This document shows, one piece after another, positions 6,306-11,225 of a stretch of DNA of 11,225 nt. This stretch comes from Bacteroidales bacterium. GTDB taxonomy: Bacteria > Bacteroidota > Bacteroidia > Bacteroidales > UBA932. A program made the position numbers and the translations under genes. The notes below the pieces were generated by a model. The model ran no database searches, had not been told where the DNA came from, and saw only the letters and a list, made by a program, of their open reading frames with translations. Every line of letters starts with the position of its first letter. The first letter of the stretch is position 1. The stretch is taken from assembly GCA_017556665.1 (NCBI GenBank), contig JAFYMJ010000200.1:1-11225 (forward strand), written 5' to 3'.

Positions 6306-8873
6306 ATGAACAGATTTTTATTATCGCTAGTATGCCTACTTATCCAGTTTAACGTTTTTGCTCAGGGGCAAAATGAACAAACATTTGTAGACAGATTTGA
6401 CACATATTCAAAATATCTTTCACCTGAGAAACTTTATCTGCACACAGATAAAGAGGTATATTGTGTTGGTGATACAATATGGTTTAAGGGTTACCTTAAA
6501 AACAGTTCCGCACTCTCTCAATTTGAAGAGAGCAATTATATATATGTAGAGTTGATATCATCTATGGCCCAAAAAGATGTCAACACTATGAAAGATGTAA
6601 TGGTTGAAGGGGTAAAAGAGAGGGTAAAAATCAAACGCACAAACGGAGAGTTTACCGGACACATTGCCATTCCCAAAAACCTTAATACAGGCATAGCTGT
6701 TATAAGGGGATACTCATATTGGATGATGAATTTCACCCCTGAATATATGTTCAATAAAAACATTGAACTTCGTAATCCATTAAAAGACAGTTATGTAGAA
6801 TCATTAGCAGAAAGAGATGTAAAAACCTCTACACAATATTTGGAGGCCGGAGTACTGGGGCCAAACACAAAAGCCAAGAAGGAAAAGGAAAATATAGATG
6901 TGCAGTTTATGCCAGAAAGTGGCAGATATGTACCGGGCTATAATTCTGTTATTGCCATTAAAGCCATAAACAGCAAAGGCGAGGGGATAAAAGTAAAAGG
7001 TGAAGTATTTGACAAATCAGATACAAAAATTGCTCAATTTGAGAGCACAAACATGGGAATGGGTACAATGTTCATTAACATTCCTCAGATTCCCGACAAA
7101 ATGTACGCAATTGTACACACTCCAGAGGGAGACTCAGCAAGAGTAAACTTCCCTCTTCCAGAGGAAAGTGCTGTGGTTATAAACATGAATGTAACTGCCA
7201 GCAACATACTTATGAATGTTTACAGCAAGAATATAGCTCCTCAAGATGCTGCAAGCATTGTAATGTACAACAACACAGAAATCTATTATAAAATACCATA
7301 TGACTTTAATACAAAGACATTAAAACTGTCAAACAACAATATTACTCCTGGCATCAACAATGTTGCTGTTGTAGATGAAAAGGGTAATGTATATGCACAC
7401 AGAACATTCTTTGTATATAACAACAATAACCCACAATCAGAAATATCAACAAACAAAGAGAGCTATCTTGCAAGGGAGAAAGTATCTTGCACAATTGATC
7501 TAAAGAAACAAGACGGCACTCCACTGGGTGGTAATTTCTCCATAAGTGTTACAGACAACGATTACGCCCCATACAGCAACCAGAACCACAATATAAAGAC
7601 ATATATGTTAGTGGGAAGTGAGTTGGCAGGTTACGTAGAGAATCCTCAATACTATTTTACAAAAGACTCTTTAGGCAGAAACAGATACAAAGAGATGGAT
7701 TATCTTATGCTTGCCCAAGGATGGAAATACTATGATTTGCCAAAAATCCTTAAAGGAAATTTGCACAAGTACACATTGGGTAAGGAATATTCACAAACTA
7801 TAAGCGGTAAGGTATCCAGCTTCCTTAAGAAGAAAAAGGAGACAATTGTATCATTTATTGCCCCTTCAATAAACTATGCCACAATGGGATATGTTGATAC
7901 AACCGGTTGGTTTGCGTTGGAAAACCTGAATTTTCCAAATGGCACAAGATTCATAATATCTACAGTGGGAAGCAACGGCATCAGAAAGAAATTTGCACCA
8001 GACTTGGAGCCAGATATTTTTGCTAAAGATTACACATACCCTAAATTCCTTAAATTCAATGAGTATTCTAAAAAATACAAAAATGATGTAATAACAAACC
8101 TATATGATTTGGGTGATGCAGACGAAGGTTGGGTAGAGACAATTGACCCTGTCTATATTGTTGGAACAAACAAATCTCAACAAAAAAATATCTCCCCTCT
8201 CCCTTCATATGAATTTAAAGAGGGACAGTTCAGAGGTGAACAAGCTCTTGTTCCATACCAGTCATACGATTTGCCTTCGTATATAGTGGCTACATGTCCT
8301 CCTCTAAAATTCGATGACACTATAGGATATCCATATATAGTTTGCCAATCGGGAAGAGGTTCTACAAGAATGCAGGCAACAGGTGGCTGGGCTCCTATCA
8401 TTGTCTATATAAATGGTGTTGTATATCCAGATCCTGAATTGGCATTCCAGGAGTTGTCTTTCTTGAGTATTGCAGACATTGATGGTTTTGCATACATAAA
8501 GGGTATAGAAGCAGCCAAATTCAACAATTCAATGGATGGTGCTCTATTCCCAAGAAGTGTTGTTATGATAAGTACCAAAACAATTGAAAGGGGTGGAGCA
8601 AGAAATGTAACATCAACAATACCTTTAGGATGGCAGAAACCTGCAAAAACCTATTTCCCTAAATACGTATCATACAATTCAAAGAGGGCAAAAGAGCCGC
8701 TAAGAAGCTTGTTGTTCTGGGATCCTAATGTAAATGTTACAAACGGTAAAGCCAATGTAGATTTCTACACTTCAGACAATGTTTCTACATACACCATTAT
8801 TGTAGAGGGGTTGTCGGAGAATAATGAGCCAATCTTCATTAAAAAAGAGATAAAAAGGAAAGAGGACTTTTAA
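6306..8873 (+). CDS. Secreted MG2-domain protein with a carboxypeptidase-like domain and a TonB Plug-like domain
   Basis: The protein has 855 residues from the chosen ATG, with a signal peptide MNRFLLSLVCLLIQFNVFAQ (cleavage near residue 20). The MG2-type macroglobulin segment lies at about 40-165 (KLYLHTDKEVY, VGDTIWFKGYL, then TGIAVIRGYSYWMMN). Further beta-rich segments lie at about 195-290 and 380-430. A carboxypeptidase-like regulatory repeat lies at about 497-570 (ISGKV ... WFALENL). A Plug-like region at about 650-765 includes APIIVYINGVVYP and RSVVMISTKT. A short beta domain closes the chain (LLFWDPNV, VDFYTSDNVSTYTIIVEGL). This layout matches a Bacteroidota family usually annotated as MG2 or TonB-plug protein. 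No outer-membrane beta-barrel follows the plug, so it is not a transporter on its own. Location is probably periplasmic or outer-membrane associated, and its function is unknown. The start at 6306 is preferred over 6261, which lies inside the upstream terminator. No clear promoter was found. Confidence 0.85.
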   Translation: MNRFLLSLVCLLIQFNVFAQGQNEQTFVDRFDTYSKYLSPEKLYLHTDKEVYCVGDTIWFKGYLKNSSALSQFEESNYIYVELISSMAQKDVNTMKDVMVEGVKERVKIKRTNGEFTGHIAIPKNLNTGIAVIRGYSYWMMNFTPEYMFNKNIELRNPLKDSYVESLAERDVKTSTQYLEAGVLGPNTKAKKEKENIDVQFMPESGRYVPGYNSVIAIKAINSKGEGIKVKGEVFDKSDTKIAQFESTNMGMGTMFINIPQIPDKMYAIVHTPEGDSARVNFPLPEESAVVINMNVTASNILMNVYSKNIAPQDAASIVMYNNTEIYYKIPYDFNTKTLKLSNNNITPGINNVAVVDEKGNVYAHRTFFVYNNNNPQSEISTNKESYLAREKVSCTIDLKKQDGTPLGGNFSISVTDNDYAPYSNQNHNIKTYMLVGSELAGYVENPQYYFTKDSLGRNRYKEMDYLMLAQGWKYYDLPKILKGNLHKYTLGKEYSQTISGKVSSFLKKKKETIVSFIAPSINYATMGYVDTTGWFALENLNFPNGTRFIISTVGSNGIRKKFAPDLEPDIFAKDYTYPKFLKFNEYSKKYKNDVITNLYDLGDADEGWVETIDPVYIVGTNKSQQKNISPLPSYEFKEGQFRGEQALVPYQSYDLPSYIVATCPPLKFDDTIGYPYIVCQSGRGSTRMQATGGWAPIIVYINGVVYPDPELAFQELSFLSIADIDGFAYIKGIEAAKFNNSMDGALFPRSVVMISTKTIERGGARNVTSTIPLGWQKPAKTYFPKYVSYNSKRAKEPLRSLLFWDPNVNVTNGKANVDFYTSDNVSTYTIIVEGLSENNEPIFIKKEIKRKEDF

Positions 8874-10291
8874 TTTATCTCTATTCTAAATGGATATGCA
8901 GGCAACTGGGCCGAATTATAAATATTTCCTTTGCAATAGTTGCTGCAGCAATAAGTGATAAGTTTGGGGCGAGATACATTCTTGCTCCAAACTTTTAGTT
9001 TTCCCTTTTCTATAGTTGCCAAGGCTGGATACAACTTGCCGTCTTTGCCTGCAATGTACAAATCATTTACAATCTCGTTATCCTTTATATACAACCCTTT
9101 TGCATACTTAAAAGTTATCTCAACTTTGTTGCCTTCCAACTTGTATGATTCATATAATGGGCCACAACACTCTACATTTTTGCCATACTCTCTGTTTAAA
9201 GCCCATGCAAGGTACCTTTGAGCCGGTAAGATTTTATTCTTTGGATGCAGATCCAATGAGTCTCCAGCATCTATTACCGTAGCCATTCCAATATCCTTTA
9301 AATTGCCGTTCAACCAACACTGGGCTTGTGTCTCTCTTAATTTTGCAGGTTGTGTACTATGAGGAGCTACCTGCATAAAGTAGAATGGCAATCTCTCCTG
9401 TCCCCACTGCTTTCTCCAGTCGTTTACCATATTTTCAAAGACAGCAGGATAATCTTTTGCCCTAAAAGCATTGGATTCTGCCTGATACCAGATATTCCCT
9501 TTTATTGTATAACCAACAATTGGGTTTACCATATAATTCCAGATTGATGATGGGACTTTATGGTTATACCCCTTGGGTTCCATTGCCTGTGGAGTGTATT
9601 TCTCCAACACATTTTTATAAAGAGGGTTGTTTTGCATAACTTCTTGTCTGGTCCATGACTCTGCATGTGTTCCGCCATATGCACTCAAAATTATTCCCAC
9701 TGGGACATTCAGACTTTTATAAAGATATTTTCCAAACAAGAAAGCAATTGCAGAGTAGGTTTTTGCATATTCTGCATTGCATACAACCCACTCCCCTTTA
9801 CAATCTTTCTGTGGAGTATAGTAATCCCAACCTTCTTCCACTTTAAAGAAATGCAGATATGGATAGTTGGTATCTTCAAGTTCTGCCTGCGCCCCCTCCA
9901 TCCCTGTCATCCATGACTGTTCCTTGCTAGGAAGCACCTCAAACTCCATATTGCTTTGTCCGCTACACAGCCACACCTCTCCTATCAGAATGTTTCTTAT
10001 TGATTTTTTGTCGGTGAGGCTAAAAATCTCTATGGAATGGTTTACACTATGCCTTGGCGTTTTAATATATATGCTCCACTTGCCACAACTGTCTGCTGTA
10101 GTGGCATATACCTTTGAACTCCATGATGTTTTGATTTTTATACTCTCTTCTGGCTTTGACATGCCCCAAATCTTGACATCTGCCTTTTGCTGCAATACCA
10201 TATTGTCTGAAAATATAGATGGCAATGTAATTTGGGCATTACAATGCATTGCAATAATAAGCGAACAAAAAGCCAGTATAACCTGTTTCAT
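8870..10291 (-). CDS. Sialate O-acetylesterase (SASA / SGNH hydrolase), secreted
   Basis: This enzyme removes O-acetyl esters from sialic acids so that sialidases and catabolic enzymes can act. The protein has 473 residues. A signal peptide MKQVILAFCSLIIAMHCNAQ predicts periplasmic or surface location. An N-terminal beta domain (ITLPSIFSDNMVLQQ onward) precedes the SGNH core. The core shows LCSGQSNMEF with nucleophile Ser113, GIILSAYGGTHAESWT (199-214), IWYQAESNA (267-275, usually WYQGESN) and the Asp-His motif DLHPKNK (347-353, His349). A C-terminal beta domain ends LPAYPFRIEIN. All catalytic landmarks are present, so an active enzyme is expected, although the exact acetyl-sugar substrate could differ (some SASA members act on plant glycans). 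No sialidase, SusC/SusD or other glycan gene is in view. It has its own promoter and converges tail to tail with the MG2 gene. Confidence 0.92.
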   Translation of the reverse strand: MKQVILAFCSLIIAMHCNAQITLPSIFSDNMVLQQKADVKIWGMSKPEESIKIKTSWSSKVYATTADSCGKWSIYIKTPRHSVNHSIEIFSLTDKKSIRNILIGEVWLCSGQSNMEFEVLPSKEQSWMTGMEGAQAELEDTNYPYLHFFKVEEGWDYYTPQKDCKGEWVVCNAEYAKTYSAIAFLFGKYLYKSLNVPVGIILSAYGGTHAESWTRQEVMQNNPLYKNVLEKYTPQAMEPKGYNHKVPSSIWNYMVNPIVGYTIKGNIWYQAESNAFRAKDYPAVFENMVNDWRKQWGQERLPFYFMQVAPHSTQPAKLRETQAQCWLNGNLKDIGMATVIDAGDSLDLHPKNKILPAQRYLAWALNREYGKNVECCGPLYESYKLEGNKVEITFKYAKGLYIKDNEIVNDLYIAGKDGKLYPALATIEKGKLKVWSKNVSRPKLITYCCSNYCKGNIYNSAQLPAYPFRIEIN

Positions 10292-10311
10292 ACTCTATAC
10301 AATAAAATTCA

Positions 10312-10344
10312 TTTGCTTTACAAAGTTATTAAGGTTTATATTTG
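10312..10344 (+). promoter_or_regulatory. Predicted nhaC promoter
   Basis: On the plus strand there is a -33 TTTG (10312-10315), a 21-nt spacer and a -7 TATATTTG (10337-10344). The expected start is around 10350, leaving only about 10 nt before the ATG at 10361, a near-leaderless message. Its elements interleave with those of the opposing promoter. Confidence 0.55.
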
Positions 10345-10351
10345 CACCAAA
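10321..10351 (-). promoter_or_regulatory. Promoter of the sialate O-acetylesterase gene
   Basis: On the minus strand there is a -33 TTTG (10351-10348), exactly 19 nt of spacer, and a -7 TAACTTTG (10328-10321). This is a perfect match to the Bacteroidota consensus. The expected start is near 10315, with a leader of about 24 nt before the ATG at 10291. It overlaps the divergent nhaC promoter. Confidence 0.75.
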
Positions 10352-10360
10352 ATTACAAGT

Positions 10361-11225
10361 ATGCAAAAATCCAAAACCAATATAAAACATTTGAAAGGGC
10401 TACTGGCATTATCGCCTCTAGTGCTTTTTTTGCTCATATATCTGGCAACTTCCATTTTTATTGGAGATTTCTATAAAATACCTATTGCAAGTGCTTTTCT
10501 TATTGCGTCGATATATGCACTGATATTGCAAAAAGGGAAAAGCATTGAGGAACGGATAACAGTGTTTTCTCAAGGTGCCGGACATAAGAATATTCTTCTT
10601 ATGATATGGATATTCATATTGGCCGGTGCTTTTGCCGCAACAGCCAAAGAGATTGGAGCCATAGAGAGTACTGTTAATTTTACTCTCTCTATTTTACCCT
10701 CTAACTTTCTGTTTGCCGGACTGTTTATTGCCTCCTGCTTTATTTCCATGTCAATTGGAACAAGTGTTGGAACTATAGTTGCCCTTGCCCCAATAGCCAG
10801 TGGAATAGCTGCAGAGACTTCTCTTTCTACTCCATTTCTTACAGCTATAGTTGTGGGAGGTTCTTTTTTTGGTGATAACCTTTCCTTTATTTCTGACACA
10901 ACTATTGCAGCCACCAGAACGCAAGAGTGCAATATGTCAGACAAGTTCAAGGCCAATGTAAAAATTGCTGCTCCAGCTGCAGTTATTGTTGCAATCCTGT
11001 ATATTGTCAAGGGTTTCCAGACAGAATTCATTACTGCAGCCCAGGAGTTCAATCTAATTTTACTTCTGCCATATATTGCTGTTATTGGGCTTGCAATAAG
11101 CAGAATAAATGTAATTATTGTACTTACTATAGGACTTATCCTTAACGCCGCAATAGGTTTTTCTACCGGTGTTTTTTCAATCCCAGATTTCTTGTCATCT
11201 GTGGGTGGGGGAATTGCAAACATGA
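10361..11225 (+). CDS. nhaC: NhaC-family Na+/H+ antiporter (truncated by window end)
   Basis: An integral inner-membrane protein that exchanges Na+ for H+ and supports sodium and pH homeostasis. The first 288 codons are visible, read without a stop to the window end; the family is usually about 430-480 residues. Hydrophobic segments are seen near 13-34, 40-57, 78-95, 115-150, 158-172, 200-217 and 230-262. The ion-pathway signatures of NhaC are present: SIGTSVGTIVALAPI (131-145) and GGSFFGDNLSFISDTT (166-181) followed by IAATRTQ. The start is the ATG of MQKSKTNIKHLKG, a short basic cytoplasmic N-terminus just before the first membrane helix. It is divergent from the sialate O-acetylesterase gene. 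Related Bacteroidota proteins are all called NhaC-like, and whether the natural substrate is Na+ alone or an amino-acid/Na+ pair is not certain. Confidence 0.88.
   Translation, partial: MQKSKTNIKHLKGLLALSPLVLFLLIYLATSIFIGDFYKIPIASAFLIASIYALILQKGKSIEERITVFSQGAGHKNILLMIWIFILAGAFAATAKEIGAIESTVNFTLSILPSNFLFAGLFIASCFISMSIGTSVGTIVALAPIASGIAAETSLSTPFLTAIVVGGSFFGDNLSFISDTTIAATRTQECNMSDKFKANVKIAAPAAVIVAILYIVKGFQTEFITAAQEFNLILLLPYIAVIGLAISRINVIIVLTIGLILNAAIGFSTGVFSIPDFLSSVGGGIANM

Noticed and set aside
8940..8951. Perfect 12-bp palindrome TTGCTGCAGCAA
   Set aside because: It falls inside the esterase coding sequence, is too short to stand out, has no T-tract and is isolated; treated as a codon coincidence.
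9867..10385. 172-codon open plus-strand frame opposite the sialate O-acetylesterase
   Set aside because: It is antisense to the catalytic region (GQSNM) of a clear enzyme and would cross both promoters.
10570..11223. 217-codon open minus-strand frame opposite nhaC
   Set aside because: The plus strand encodes unmistakable NhaC motifs with a proper start and promoter; the minus frame is a composition shadow of hydrophobic codons.
1..11225. Mobile elements, CRISPR arrays, integration sites at the tRNA
   Set aside because: No transposase or integrase gene, no regularly spaced direct repeats, and no duplicated tRNA 3' end were seen on either strand.

Overview
The window looks like the chromosome of a member of the Bacteroidota (probably Bacteroidales). 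The DNA is AT-rich by eye. No gene has a clear Shine-Dalgarno sequence. Five upstream regions carry the Bacteroidota -7 promoter box TAnnTTTG, three of them with a good -33 element 19 nt away. The proteins are typical of the phylum: a secreted MG2/Plug-like protein, a secreted sialate O-acetylesterase, and a carboxyltransferase of the type often annotated as oxaloacetate decarboxylase in Bacteroidota. It reads as a core chromosomal region. I see no transposase, phage gene, CRISPR array, integrase or toxin-antitoxin pair.

Layout. Positions 1-221 (minus) hold the N-terminus of a secreted protein I do not recognise. Positions 322-4032 (minus) hold full-length cobalamin-dependent methionine synthase, metH. 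Upstream of metH on the same strand are tRNA-His(GTG) (4145-4219), its abutting hairpin terminator (4109-4143) and its own promoter. On the plus strand, 4440-6221 encodes a divergent carboxyltransferase/decarboxylase alpha subunit, ending in a strong terminator (6241-6280). Next comes an 855-residue secreted MG2 plus Plug-like protein (6306-8873). It converges with a sialate O-acetylesterase (8870-10291, minus), and both stop codons lie in one TTAA. A NhaC-type Na+/H+ antiporter (10361 to the window end, plus, truncated) is divergent from the esterase, and their predicted promoters are interleaved in about 40 bp.

The genes do not form one pathway. They appear to be single-gene transcription units, most with their own promoter. 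MetH makes methionine from homocysteine and methyl-tetrahydrofolate. The carboxyltransferase belongs to biotin-dependent C3/C4 acid metabolism. The esterase removes O-acetyl groups from host sialic acids. NhaC exchanges Na+ and H+.

The point most worth following is the carboxyltransferase. Its C-terminal domain has the fold signature of a biotinyl (AccB-like) domain, but the biotin-accepting lysine motif (MKM) is replaced by Phe-Phe-Gly, and the barrel also departs from the usual metal-site motif. Second-tier points are the shortened activation domain of MetH, a U-U mismatch in the tRNA-His acceptor stem, and the interleaved promoters at 10312-10351. I found no convincing new multi-gene system.
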